In this document: piece by piece, positions 1 through 8,434 of the stretch
Layout: each line of letters begins with the position of its first letter
How positions within the stretch are numbered: position 1 is the first letter of the stretch
Source of the DNA: Bacillus sp. S3
GTDB taxonomy: Bacteria; Bacillota; Bacilli; Bacillales; Cytobacillaceae
NCBI RefSeq assembly: GCF_005154805.1
Contig: NZ_CP039727.1
Location: 989,501-1,053,500 of the forward strand
Length of the DNA stretch: 64,000 nucleotides
Direction of reading: 5' to 3'
Translations under genes and position numbers: made by a program
The notes under the pieces: generated by a model
What the model saw: the letters and a program-made list of their open reading frames with translations, nothing else
Told to the model about the DNA's origin: nothing
Databases searched by the model: none

Positions 1-40
1 GTCTATTTTTTGTACCCTTGGCAAATGATTAAGGAGGAAG

Positions 41-86
41 TGGCAATTTTTCCATATTTGGCACATATGATATACAGAAATTGCCA
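41..86. repeat. Inverted repeat upstream of the tetR promoter
   Basis: Nine-base arms TGGCAATTT (41-49) and AAATTGCCA (78-86) are perfect complements separated by 28 bases. They lie just upstream of the -35 of the TetR gene. The pair could be a regulator site or part of the 3' end of a gene outside the window. No T-run follows, so a terminator is unlikely. Confidence 0.35.
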
Positions 87-92
87 TGATTG

Positions 93-122
93 TTGACAAG
101 GTTATTCAAATTAAAATATTAT
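93..122 (+). promoter_or_regulatory. Sigma-A-type promoter of the tetR-family gene
   Basis: A consensus TTGACA at 93-98 is followed after 18 bp by TATTAT at 117-122. A start site near 130 would give a leader of about 25 nt before the GTG start at 156. Confidence 0.5.
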
Positions 123-155
123 AATGATAAATTGAAATGAAGGGAGGTCGTCATT

Positions 156-755
156 GTGGTCGTCGATATGACAGATACGAGTGATCGACTTTTATTTTCG
201 GCAATAAATTTAATAGCTGAAAAAGGATATAAAGCGGTCTCGACAAAAGAAATTGCCAAAGAAGCCTCTGTAAGTGAAATGACATTATTTCGTCATTTCG
301 GAACAAAACAAGGTATTTTAGAAGCAGCGATTGATCGATTCTATTATTCTACATCAATGAAAGAACTTTTTGATAAGAATATTGTTTGGGATTTAGAAAA
401 AGATTTGTTAATGATCAGTGAAGCATATCATAAATTAATGAAGAAAAACCAAAAAGTTATTCTTATTGCATATAAGGAAGGAAATACAATTGAAGGTTTA
501 TTTGAACAAATTAATAAACATCCTCGTCAATTAAAGGAACTTCTTATTTATTATTTTTTAGAAATGAAGCAGATGGGCAAGATGCAGTTCGAAGGCAATG
601 TTGAAGGTCTTGCAATGTCTTATTTATATATGGTGTATGGTGAGTTTGTTTCACGTAATTTTGTAGATGGGCATCAAATTACTGCAATAGGCAGCGAAGA
701 ATTTATTAGTACAGCAGTGCAAATATTTGTTAGGGCATTAAAAATGGATGGATAG
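156..755 (+). CDS. TetR/AcrR-family transcriptional regulator
   Basis: A 199-residue protein with the size and layout of a TetR repressor. The N-terminal helix-turn-helix lies at about residues 29-51 (STKEIAKEA..VSEMTLFRHFGTKQGIL), followed by an all-helical ligand-binding and dimer domain that does not reveal the inducer. The start is GTG at 156, preceded at 7 bp by AGGGAGGT; the in-frame ATG at 168 is the alternative. The next gene downstream, on the same strand, is a ferredoxin-NADP reductase, and the 207-bp gap between them holds two operator-like inverted repeats. I infer local control of that reductase and perhaps autoregulation. Ligand and targets outside the window cannot be seen. Confidence 0.88.
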   Translation: MVVDMTDTSDRLLFSAINLIAEKGYKAVSTKEIAKEASVSEMTLFRHFGTKQGILEAAIDRFYYSTSMKELFDKNIVWDLEKDLLMISEAYHKLMKKNQKVILIAYKEGNTIEGLFEQINKHPRQLKELLIYYFLEMKQMGKMQFEGNVEGLAMSYLYMVYGEFVSRNFVDGHQITAIGSEEFISTAVQIFVRALKMDG

Positions 756-773
756 AATCTTTTTGTTAAATTA

Positions 774-793
774 GTTAGTTATTACAAACTAAC
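774..793. promoter_or_regulatory. Possible TetR half-site pair
   Basis: GTTAGT (774-779) and ACTAAC (788-793) form an inverted repeat with an 8-bp spacer just after the tetR stop. The GTTAGTTA motif recurs in the stronger palindrome at 848-873. Confidence 0.3.
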
Positions 794-805
794 GGATGAA
801 TAGCG

Positions 806-843
806 AAAATAATATAATTGGATCATTCCAATTATATTATTTT
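806..843. terminator. AT-rich 17-bp hairpin after tetR
   Basis: A perfect 17-bp stem (806-822 with 827-843) has a 4-nt loop. It is AT-rich and ends in T residues on either strand. It most likely terminates the tetR transcript. Confidence 0.5.
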
Positions 844-847
844 ATCC

Positions 848-873
848 TGTATGTTAGTTAGTACTAACATACA
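848..873. promoter_or_regulatory. Candidate TetR operator before the FNR gene
   Basis: A perfect inverted repeat with 11-base arms (TGTATGTTAGT at 848-858 and its complement at 863-873) and a 4-bp centre. The length and spacing suit a TetR dimer site. It lies 90 bp upstream of the reductase start, where a repressor could block transcription. No T-run follows, which argues against a terminator. Confidence 0.5.
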
Positions 874-962
874 TTAATTAAAAATAGAGTGATGATAGAA
901 CAAAATAATTGCTCGTGTATACATTTATCATAAATCAGCGTAAATAAAGGCAGGAGAATAAT

Positions 963-1979
963 ATGAATAATAAAATCTACGATATAACAGTGATTGGCGG
1001 AGGGCCAGCTGGCCTTTTTACTGCTTTTTATGGCGGGATAAGGCAATGCAGTGTGAAAATCATCGAAAGCATGCCACAACTTGGCGGTCAACTTGCAGCT
1101 CTCTATCCGGATAAATTTATATATGATATTGCAGGTTTTCCGCAAATTCGTGCTCAGGACTTGGTAAATAACTTATTAAAACAAATTGAACAATTCCACC
1201 CTTCCGTTGCACTGGAAGAACAAGTATTAAATATTCAAAAGCTGGAGAATGGTTCTTTCTTGATTACGACTAATAAAGCAACACATTTCTCGCGAACCAT
1301 TATTATTACAGCGGGTGTTGGTGCGTTCAAGCCAAAAAAGCTCGACCATGAAAATGCGAAGTACTTTGAAAAGAAAAATTTACATTACTTCATTAAGGAT
1401 TTGCGCTCGTTTAAAGACAAGAAAGTAACCGTAATTGGCGGGGGAGATTCCGCTGTCGATTGGGCGCTAATGCTTGAACCAATTGCGAAAGAAGTAAATC
1501 TTGTTCACCGTCGCGATAAATTCCGTGCCCACGAGAGCAGTGTGAAAACATTAATGAATTCTAGTGTAAATATAATTACCCCGTATATTACGAAGGATTT
1601 AATCGGTACAGAAAGAATTGAACAAATCGTTTTAGGAAACATCCATTCAGGTGAAGAAATGGCTTTAGAAGTAGATGAGATTGTTGTTAACTTTGGTTTT
1701 GTATCATCATTGGGTCCTATTAAAGAAGGGGATCTAACATTAGAAAAAGGTTCGATTGTTGTGAATACAAAAATGGAGACAAATATACCTGGAATTTATG
1801 CAGCGGGAGATATTACGACATATCCAGGAAAAGTCAAACTGATTACGGTTGGGTTCGGAGAAGGTCCTACGGCTGTTAATAATGCGATAAGCTATTTTAA
1901 CCCAAGCGCAAAACTTCAGCCAGGACATAGTACTTCGATGGATTTAGGAAAGGAATTACCTGAAAAAATGAAAGCATAA
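963..1979 (+). CDS. Ferredoxin--NADP(+) reductase, thioredoxin-reductase-like type
   Basis: A 338-residue FAD/NAD(P)H oxidoreductase of the YumC type found in Firmicutes. It passes electrons between NADPH and ferredoxin or flavodoxin. The FAD Rossmann motif GGGPAG is at about residues 12-17. The NADPH motif [11 protein letters not shown] is near residue 159. The C-terminal FAD motif GIYAAGDI is near residue 277. The CxxC redox pair of thioredoxin reductase is absent, which separates this family from TrxB. Length matches the family (about 330-350). AGGAG at 952-956 sets the ATG start. The gene stands alone behind a candidate TetR operator, suggesting inducible rather than constitutive use. Confidence 0.9.
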   Translation: MNNKIYDITVIGGGPAGLFTAFYGGIRQCSVKIIESMPQLGGQLAALYPDKFIYDIAGFPQIRAQDLVNNLLKQIEQFHPSVALEEQVLNIQKLENGSFLITTNKATHFSRTIIITAGVGAFKPKKLDHENAKYFEKKNLHYFIKDLRSFKDKKVTVIGGGDSAVDWALMLEPIAKEVNLVHRRDKFRAHESSVKTLMNSSVNIITPYITKDLIGTERIEQIVLGNIHSGEEMALEVDEIVVNFGFVSSLGPIKEGDLTLEKGSIVVNTKMETNIPGIYAAGDITTYPGKVKLITVGFGEGPTAVNNAISYFNPSAKLQPGHSTSMDLGKELPEKMKA

Positions 1980-2244
1980 GGAAAACACTCGCCGATTTGA
2001 AGTGACCCCTCTTTGTTAGATTCGGTTTAACAAGTAGGGTGCAGTTCAGTTTGGCGAGCTTTTTGTAGTTTAAGCAACTCATTTTTTCTGAGAATGCGGT
2101 TATCATGAAGCCTCCATTCTTGTTTCAATGCATTATCGAGGAGATGTGGAAGGGTATTTTTATAATTTGTCGAATACTGTACAGTGGATTATTTTAAAGA
2201 AATCGAGAAAAGATAAAAAATTAATACAGACAAAGGTGAGATTA

Positions 2245-3213
2245 TTGAATATTTCTGTTCTTGGTTGTGGGCGATGGGGTACTTTTATTGCGTGGTATGC
2301 TAACAAAGTTGGTCATAATGTAATGTTGTGGGGGAGAGAGAACTCCAAAAACTACATCAAACTAGATGAAACTAGAAAAAATGATTATCTTAAGCTGCCA
2401 GAAGATATTATGTTAAGTAATTCTCTACATCAAGCCGTTTCATTTGCAGAGATTATTATCATATCGATTAGTGCACAAGAATTACGTTCTTTTGCTCATA
2501 TATTAAACTCTTTTGATGATATTCAAGGAAAAACTTTCATCTTGTGTATGAAAGGGCTCGAAGCCGACAGCGGAAAGAGGTTATCTCAAGTATTTGGTGA
2601 AGCAATCGGAAAAAGTATCAATATAGCTGTTTGGGTAGGTCCAGGACACGTACAAGATTTCGTAAATAACATTCCAAACTGTATGGTGATTGGTTCTGAA
2701 GATATTGAAATCACTAAGAAAATTGTTAATGAGTTTAATAGCGATTTAATAAGATTTTATTACGGACAAGATATGATTGGAAATGAAATAGGTGCAGCTG
2801 CCAAAAATGTGATAGGAATTGCCGCAGGAATGCTGGATGGATTGAATTACAGCAGTTTAAAAGGTTCTCTTATGGCTAGAGGGACCAGGGAACTTTCCCG
2901 CCTTGTTTTAGCGATGGGAGGAAACGACGTAACAATCTATGGATTGAGTCATTTAGGGGATTATGAGGCAACTTTGTTCTCCTTACATAGTCATAACAGG
3001 AGGTTTGGACAAGCTTTTGTCACTGGTGAAAAGTTTGAGAAATTGGCAGAAGGAGTATCAACAGTCAAGGCATTGAAAGATCTATCTGAACAATATGATG
3101 TTGAACTTCCAATTAGTAATGCTTTATATGAAATTTTATTTGAGAATAAAGATGCAAAAACTACATTAGAGAGTCTTTTTCTGAGACCTGTAAAATTTGA
3201 GTTCCAAAGATAA
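2245..3213 (+). CDS. NAD(P)H-dependent glycerol-3-phosphate dehydrogenase, GpsA-like
   Basis: A 322-residue GpsA-family protein that would reduce dihydroxyacetone phosphate to sn-glycerol-3-phosphate for lipid synthesis. The nucleotide-binding motif is GCGRWG (residues 7-12). A GPGHVQDF block near 132 corresponds to the usual GPSHAEE. KNVIGIAAGMLDG near 186 carries the expected catalytic lysine. I chose TTG at 2245 because AAAGGTGAG lies just before it and because a longer frame from 2128 adds 39 residues that do not look like the family. The altered GPSHA motif suggests a paralogue rather than the essential housekeeping gpsA; that is inference. Confidence 0.8.
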   Translation: MNISVLGCGRWGTFIAWYANKVGHNVMLWGRENSKNYIKLDETRKNDYLKLPEDIMLSNSLHQAVSFAEIIIISISAQELRSFAHILNSFDDIQGKTFILCMKGLEADSGKRLSQVFGEAIGKSINIAVWVGPGHVQDFVNNIPNCMVIGSEDIEITKKIVNEFNSDLIRFYYGQDMIGNEIGAAAKNVIGIAAGMLDGLNYSSLKGSLMARGTRELSRLVLAMGGNDVTIYGLSHLGDYEATLFSLHSHNRRFGQAFVTGEKFEKLAEGVSTVKALKDLSEQYDVELPISNALYEILFENKDAKTTLESLFLRPVKFEFQR

Positions 3214-3268
3214 ATTGAATATTCCATTAAAGGGGGAATAATGGAATGCCGTTCCAGTAAAATTTATG

Positions 3269-3302
3269 ACGCTTAGAGTGAAGACTCTAAGCGTTTCTTT
3301 AA
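3269..3302 (+). terminator. Intrinsic terminator after the GpsA-like gene
   Basis: A perfect 10-bp stem (CGCTTAGAGT at 3270-3279, its complement at 3284-3293) with a GAAG loop is followed by TTTCTTT. Confidence 0.85.
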
Positions 3303-3408
3303 GCTTTCGACCAACTTCTTAACATCTCAACTGTATTGTAAATAGACCTTTAACACGCTGAAATTAACATATGTTCCACCCGTTTATCTAGTTGTTCTGC
3401 GGAAATAT

Positions 3409-4245
3409 CTACGGCAGTACCCCGCCAATTTGTAAAAGTGTCAGAAGGATCTCAAAGGTAATGAGAATGACAATAATCCATTCTACAAATAATCCTCGGA
3501 TCGAATGGCTGATCGTCGAAAAGCCGTCCATGATTTTATAGAGAATTTCCGTTTTACTTTTCAGGATTTTGTAGCGATCATTTAATTCAAAAAACTCCAG
3601 CATTTTGTCGTAGAACTCCCCGGCGGTACTGCTCGTCCAAGTAATGTCAGGTTTATCGAGAATCATGATATAGGCCAAGGTGTTATACTCATGGCGGACA
3701 ATCTTCGCGGTGGTTCGTGCCAATTCCTTATTCCCGATTCTCAGTTTTCCTTTTTCTAGCCGGTAGATCATGGTTTCGAGCGTATCATGAATTTTGCCGA
3801 GTTGCTCCTCCGTTTTTTCAAGTGCAACCGATTTAGCGAGTACAGTAGAAATTAGTTCGGGATAGAAACTTTCATATTCGGGGACCACCACATATTCGTC
3901 AGTCAATTCGATTGTTTCGTCAACTCTGATATGAAGGCTGTAATCATCGGTGTACCTGCCAGCAGATTCAAGTTCGATTTCCGGCTCGAACGAATGGATG
4001 TAGGCAAAAAATCGATTCACTTCATCCGTACTACCGGAATTAATGAAAACAATACTGCCAAATGAAAAAACCAGTACAGCTTGCGACTCGTCCACTTTTT
4101 TCTCAAGAATAGAGGATAGTATTTTCCCTTTCAGGATTAGCGGCTGTTCCCAGGTGAATTTTTTGGGAATCCCACATTGAATGGCAATTTTGTTCAAGTC
4201 GATTTCATTTGTGATAGCAAAAGCTTTAAAGGATAATTGGTTCAT
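3409..4245 (-). CDS. RMD1/DUF155-family membrane-anchored protein
   Basis: About 278 residues resembling the RMD1/YagE (DUF155) family. The soluble body shows the typical stretch ILEKKVDESQAVLVFSFGSIVFIN near the start, and a single C-terminal hydrophobic segment (IIVILITFEILLTLLQIG) anchors it in the membrane. A molecular function is not established in bacteria; yeast and mitochondrial relatives are linked to organelle organisation. The ATG at 4245 is preferred over the upstream GTG at 4254 because AAAGGTGAT then lies at normal spacing. It stands alone between two plus-strand genes. Confidence 0.75.
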   Translation of the reverse strand: MNQLSFKAFAITNEIDLNKIAIQCGIPKKFTWEQPLILKGKILSSILEKKVDESQAVLVFSFGSIVFINSGSTDEVNRFFAYIHSFEPEIELESAGRYTDDYSLHIRVDETIELTDEYVVVPEYESFYPELISTVLAKSVALEKTEEQLGKIHDTLETMIYRLEKGKLRIGNKELARTTAKIVRHEYNTLAYIMILDKPDITWTSSTAGEFYDKMLEFFELNDRYKILKSKTEILYKIMDGFSTISHSIRGLFVEWIIVILITFEILLTLLQIGGVLP

Positions 4246-4434
4246 AGTTATCACCTTTTCAAAAAGTGGTCTTTGTTCGATTGTATTCTAGCCTTCCAAA
4301 AAACATGCCTGAAGCAGAGATTCTTTCCCAAAAGGCCCGCGCGTTGGTCAAAATGGTGCTCCAAAAAGCTTTGTTTTGTTTGGTTAGACTGGCCATTTCT
4401 TAAGATGTACAATTAATGAGGGGAGGGAATCGTC

Positions 4435-4980
4435 ATGAGAGTTAACCCGAAGGAATTTATTATTAATAATTTATTTTATATAATTAGATCTGCAATAGAA
4501 GAAGACGCGAAAAACCTGTCTGAAATTAGAGTGCAGATAGATGGTGAAACAGAAAATTTAGATCGGGAAAAAGGCGAGGCGTACATAAACGAGCCAGGTT
4601 TTAAACAAATCATAATAGATGATACAGAAAGTAAGAAAAATCTTTTTTTAGTTGCTGAAGTAAATGGAAGAATTGTAGGTTTTTCGAGATGTGAAGGGAA
4701 CCAGTTGAAAAGAACTTCTCATAAGGTAGAGTTTGGCGTCTGTGTTTTAAAAGATTTTTGGGGATACGGCATTGGACAAAACCTTTTAAAAGAATCCATT
4801 CACTGGGCAGACACAAATAATATTAAGAAGATAACGTTGAATGTCCTCGAAACCAATGACAATGCAATAAAGCTTTATCAAAAACATGGTTTTGAAGTGG
4901 AGGGTATTTTAAAAAAGGACAAGGTCCTATCTGATGGGAATTACTATAACACTATTTTAATGGGAAGGTTTAATGAATAA
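4435..4980 (+). CDS. GNAT-family N-acetyltransferase
   Basis: 181 residues with the GNAT fold: beta-4 and motif A read FGVCVLKDFWGYGIGQNLLKES, containing the acetyl-CoA pyrophosphate loop (GYGIGQ), and motif B reads NDNAIKLYQKHGFEVEG. It would transfer an acetyl group from acetyl-CoA to an amine; the substrate cannot be told from sequence. The C-terminal LYQKxGFxxEG block resembles RimI/RimJ and PhnO-type enzymes. Start ATG at 4435 follows GGGAGGG. Monocistronic, ended by a strong hairpin. Confidence 0.85.
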   Translation: MRVNPKEFIINNLFYIIRSAIEEDAKNLSEIRVQIDGETENLDREKGEAYINEPGFKQIIIDDTESKKNLFLVAEVNGRIVGFSRCEGNQLKRTSHKVEFGVCVLKDFWGYGIGQNLLKESIHWADTNNIKKITLNVLETNDNAIKLYQKHGFEVEGILKKDKVLSDGNYYNTILMGRFNE

Positions 4981-5080
4981 GGAATAGAGGGCAAAATTAG
5001 CGTTTATTGACGGTTGAAGCACTCCTAATTTTCTCCTTCTTGAAGCAATTGATTTCTTTGTTGAATCAAATATACATTTA

Positions 5081-5118
5081 AGAACCTTGCTGAACATTTT
5101 AGCAAGGTTCTATTTTCT
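5081..5118 (+). terminator. Intrinsic terminator after the GNAT gene
   Basis: AGAACCTTGCT (5081-5091) pairs with 5101-5111 around a 9-nt loop and is followed by a T-rich run. Confidence 0.8.
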
Positions 5119-5329
5119 CTACTATTCACCTAAAAGGAGTTTTCAGAATAGTTTTGTCTGTTCAAAATTATTCCTGCGGCTTCTTTTTAAAGATATATTT
5201 TAAAAGAAAAATATGAACAGACTATGAACAAAAAAATACTTACCTTATGTTTCTGCATCGAATTCATCGGATTAGAACCTTTTGAGATGAACAGAACCCA
5301 GCAATAATAAACGAGGGTCAAAAGTCTCA

Positions 5330-5359
5330 TTGACTTAATCAAAATTGGTAATGTATAGT
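5330..5359 (+). promoter_or_regulatory. Promoter of the tenA-ykoEDC operon
   Basis: TTGACT at 5330-5335 and TATAGT at 5354-5359 with an 18-bp spacer, placed just before the riboswitch aptamer. Confidence 0.55.
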
Positions 5360-5378
5360 AATAGGAAAAGAATAGGTT

Positions 5379-5470
5379 GACCACTAGGGGAGCCATGTAA
5401 TGGCTGAGACAAGATTGGAATCTTGGACCCTTTGAACCTGATCTAGTTCATACTAGCGGAGGAAAGTGGA
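5379..5470 (+). ncRNA. TPP (THI-box) riboswitch aptamer
   Basis: The conserved THI-box elements occur in order: ACTAGGGGAGCC, GGCTGAGA, a variable stem, GGACCCTTTGAACCTGATC, and the closing CTAGCGGAGGAAAGTGG. These are the signature bases of the thiamine pyrophosphate aptamer. A terminator hairpin lies 36 nt downstream and the first gene is tenA, so thiamine pyrophosphate most likely causes premature termination of a thiamine salvage operon. Confidence 0.95.
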
Positions 5471-5505
5471 GACAGAGCTCAATGATGCTAGAATGTGTAA
5501 ATTGC

Positions 5506-5533
5506 GCCGCTCCATATATTGGAGCGGCTTTTT
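5506..5533 (+). terminator. Riboswitch expression-platform terminator
   Basis: GCCGCTCCA (5506-5514) pairs perfectly with 5520-5528 around TATAT and is followed by five T residues. It sits between the TPP aptamer and tenA, as expected of a transcriptional OFF switch. Confidence 0.9.
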
Positions 5534-5590
5534 CGATTATTATTGCCGTCTCCTATTTCCTCTAGCCAAAACCACAAGGAGGATATATTG

Positions 5591-6274
5591 ATGAGTTTTT
5601 CAGTAGAATTAAGGAAAGAAGCAGAGCCAATTTTTCAAGCGATTTTTGAACATCCTTTTGTGCAGGGAATTGCTAATGGGAATTTAGGAAAGGAACAATT
5701 AATCCATTATGTGAAACAGGACTTTGAGTATTTAAACTCCTTTATTCGTATTTATGGAATTGCTGTTTCAAAGTGTGAAAACCGCCCGGATATGGAGATG
5801 CTCAATCGGCAAATTTCATTTATTTTAAACAGTGAAGTCCATCCACATCATAACTTTTGCCAAGTCGCGGGTGTTCCTTACGAGGAATTGCAGGGGTACT
5901 CTTTATCTCCATCCGCCCATCATTATATCCGCCATATGTTAACGGTTGCGCATGAAGGGTCATTAGGAGAAATCTTGGCTGTGTTACTGCCATGTCCATG
6001 GACGTATTGGGAGATTGGTGAAAAATTAATAAAAGAAGTCAATCCAGATGAATCACATCCCTTTTATGAGTGGATTCAATTTTATGGAAATCGTCCAGAA
6101 ACTACTACAAGATTTTGCCGAAGATTAGATGAATTGGTCATTCACGCAACGGAGAAAGAAAAAGAAAAGATGAAGGAACATTTTCTATTAAGCTGTCAGC
6201 TTGAGTATATGTTTTGGGACATGGCCTACAAAAGAGAAGAATGGCCAGTTCAACTGGAGCTGATAAAAAGATGA
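5591..6274 (+). CDS. tenA: Thiaminase II / aminopyrimidine aminohydrolase TenA
   Basis: 227 residues. TenA deaminates aminomethyl-aminopyrimidine from degraded thiamine to hydroxymethyl-pyrimidine, which can re-enter thiamine synthesis. Read from the chosen ATG, Asp44, Tyr112, Cys135 and Glu205 fall at the positions of the known active-site residues of Bacillus subtilis TenA, including the nucleophile in LPCPWTYWEIG. The ATG at 5591 follows AAGGAGG; an upstream in-frame start runs through the riboswitch terminator and is rejected. The stop overlaps the ykoE start (ATGA). It is the first gene of a TPP-riboswitch operon with the precursor importer genes. Confidence 0.95.
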   Translation: MSFSVELRKEAEPIFQAIFEHPFVQGIANGNLGKEQLIHYVKQDFEYLNSFIRIYGIAVSKCENRPDMEMLNRQISFILNSEVHPHHNFCQVAGVPYEELQGYSLSPSAHHYIRHMLTVAHEGSLGEILAVLLPCPWTYWEIGEKLIKEVNPDESHPFYEWIQFYGNRPETTTRFCRRLDELVIHATEKEKEKMKEHFLLSCQLEYMFWDMAYKREEWPVQLELIKR

Positions 6275-6867
6275 ATTGGAAAATGAAGGAGATTGTTCTT
6301 ACTGTCATTTTAGCGGTGGCATGCGGTGTCATTTATTTAGGATGGTCGACATTATGGATCCCGATTTCGGCACTCGTTGGTCCAGTGGGGGCTGGGTTTA
6401 TGTTTGGTATTTGGGTGATTGCCAGTCCCATAGTTGCGTATATCATTCGGAAACCGGGTGCTGCCTTCATTGCAGAGGTTGCTGCCGCAGCCGTAGAACT
6501 ATTAACTGGCAGTCACTTTGGTTTGTCTGCTCTATTAGTAGGTGTTTTTCAAGGCATCGGATCAGAAGTGGCCTTTGCTATTTTTGGGTACAAACGCTAT
6601 AACCTGTTTACATTAATGCTGTCAGGTGCGCTCGCAGCTGTAGGAGGCATGATTTATAACCTATTGGTTAACGGTTTTGGCTATTATACAACTGAAATAC
6701 TGCTCACAACATTAGCCATTCATGTGATCAGCGGAATCATTCTAGGCGGCTGTTTGGCAAAATTTGTCGTGGAGTCGCTCGCCAAAACAGGTGTCTTGGA
6801 CCAATATGAAATAATGAAAGTTAGAAGGAAACAAGGACATGCAGATGCAAATGTTTCTGGGATGTAA
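6271..6867 (+). CDS. ykoE: YkoE, substrate-binding (S) membrane subunit of a thiamine-precursor ECF transporter
   Basis: 198 residues, mostly hydrophobic, with about five membrane-spanning stretches beginning VLTVILAVACGVIYLGWSTLW, as in the YkoE/ThiW-type ECF S component for hydroxymethylpyrimidine or thiamine. It confers specificity, while YkoD and YkoC supply energy and the coupling T subunit. The ATG at 6271 overlaps the tenA stop (translational coupling) and is preferred over an earlier in-frame ATG inside tenA. The 3' end overlaps ykoD by about 29 bp. Confidence 0.93.
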   Translation: MNWKMKEIVLTVILAVACGVIYLGWSTLWIPISALVGPVGAGFMFGIWVIASPIVAYIIRKPGAAFIAEVAAAAVELLTGSHFGLSALLVGVFQGIGSEVAFAIFGYKRYNLFTLMLSGALAAVGGMIYNLLVNGFGYYTTEILLTTLAIHVISGIILGGCLAKFVVESLAKTGVLDQYEIMKVRRKQGHADANVSGM

Positions 6868-8434
6868 CAATTTATCGATCCGCTTTTACCAACATAATAA
6901 AAAAATAGTAAATCATATCAATCTGTCGATTCGGCAAGGCGAAAAACTATTAATTTTAGGACCTAGCGGGTGCGGAAAATCAACGTTGATTTCCGCACTT
7001 GCCGGGATTATTCCTGAATTTCTAGATGCTGAAGTGACCGGTGAGATCGTGCGCCCAGATAGTTCGGGTGTGATGTTTCAAGATCCTGATTCTCAATTTT
7101 GCATGCTCCATGTGGATGAAGAAATTGCTTTTAGTCTTGAAAACCGGATGATTCCAAGGGATCAAATGGATGAGATGATAGGGGACCTAATGGATAAAGC
7201 GGGATTGAAGATAGATAAACGTACTCCGATTGATTCGCTTTCCGGCGGAATGAAGCAGCGATTGGCACTAGCCTGCTTATTAGCACTGGAACCTGAAGTT
7301 TTGTTTTTGGATGAACCGACAGCCCAACTGGATCCTGAGGGCAGAAACGAGATTTTTGAATTATTAAGGGATGTTTCCCTACAAACCAACCAAACGATGG
7401 TATTTGTTGAACATGTACTGGATGGATGTATCGAATGGATGGACCGGGTGATTATTCTTAATAAAGATGGCCGGATGATTGGTGATGGAAAACCAGAAGA
7501 AATCTTGGAAAATTTCCAGAGTGAGATACGGGAGGCGGGTATTTGGCGGCCAAAGTTATTTCCGATAAAGTGGCAGGATGTGGTTCGCCATGATACTCAT
7601 CCATTAGCAATCGAACTCTCAAGGATCATAGAAACGAAGTCAATGGAACAACTGAAAGACGATGGGGTAGATAATCCTATCATCCATACAGAAAATGCAG
7701 AAATCGGTTATGGGAAAACAACGATTGTAAACGACATTAATCTGGCCATCCATAAAGGGGACTGGATTTCGATTGTCGGGAAAAATGGAAGCGGCAAAAG
7801 TACGTTCCTGAAAAGTTTGGCACGCTTAGAATCCTTAAAAAAAGGAAAAGTTTATTTTCTTGAAAGTGAATTAAAAAAGTGGCCAGATCAGGAACTATAT
7901 GAGAAAGCAGGCTTTGTCTTTCAAAATCCAGAACTGCAATTTATTACAGATACTGTGTTTGATGAAATCGCCTTTGGCGGCCGGCAAAGAAATTGGCCGG
8001 AAGAGCGGATCCGCCAAAAAACTAATCAGTTATTGCGGGAATTTGGACTGGAATCCTATCGTGACGCCCATCCTTTTACATTGAGCCTTGGCCAAAAACG
8101 CCGTTTGAGTGTGGCCACGATGTTATTGTTTGACCAGGCGTTATTATTACTGGATGAACCAACATTTGGCCAGGATGAAAAAACTGCTAACGAGCTGATT
8201 AAACGGCTGAAGGAGCGGCAGGAACAGGGAACAACCATTATCATGGTAACCCACGATATGGATTTAGTTGATCGCTATTCGGATAAAGTTATCCTTTTTA
8301 AAAAAGGAAAAGTTGCTTTCTATGGGACACCATATCAATTATTTATGAACCAAGATCTTTTGAAAGAGAGCTCGTTGGTGCCTCCTCTGCATTATCAATT
8401 ATTTCAAGCTAGAGAGGGGCTATGTCTCGTATGA
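6839..8434 (+). CDS. ykoD: YkoD, duplicated ATPase of the thiamine-precursor ECF transporter
   Basis: 531 residues containing two fused ABC ATPase domains. Domain 1 has Walker A GPSGCGKST (about 41-49), signature LSGGMKQR (about 133) and Walker B LLALEPEVLFLDEPTAQLDPEG. Domain 2 has Walker A GKNGSGKST (about 314), signature LSLGQKRR (about 414, slightly degenerate) and Walker B LLLLDEPTFGQDE. Each has a Q-loop (MFQDPDSQF, VFQNPELQF). It energises uptake together with YkoC and YkoE. Start ATG at 6839 follows AGAAGGAA; ATGs at 6845 and 6851 are alternatives. It overlaps ykoE upstream and ykoC downstream. Confidence 0.94.
   Translation: MQMQMFLGCNNLSIRFYQHNKKIVNHINLSIRQGEKLLILGPSGCGKSTLISALAGIIPEFLDAEVTGEIVRPDSSGVMFQDPDSQFCMLHVDEEIAFSLENRMIPRDQMDEMIGDLMDKAGLKIDKRTPIDSLSGGMKQRLALACLLALEPEVLFLDEPTAQLDPEGRNEIFELLRDVSLQTNQTMVFVEHVLDGCIEWMDRVIILNKDGRMIGDGKPEEILENFQSEIREAGIWRPKLFPIKWQDVVRHDTHPLAIELSRIIETKSMEQLKDDGVDNPIIHTENAEIGYGKTTIVNDINLAIHKGDWISIVGKNGSGKSTFLKSLARLESLKKGKVYFLESELKKWPDQELYEKAGFVFQNPELQFITDTVFDEIAFGGRQRNWPEERIRQKTNQLLREFGLESYRDAHPFTLSLGQKRRLSVATMLLFDQALLLLDEPTFGQDEKTANELIKRLKERQEQGTTIIMVTHDMDLVDRYSDKVILFKKGKVAFYGTPYQLFMNQDLLKESSLVPPLHYQLFQAREGLCLV

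Noticed and set aside
5187..5396. 69-codon minus-strand frame
   Set aside because: It overlaps the promoter and 5' part of the TPP riboswitch on the other strand.
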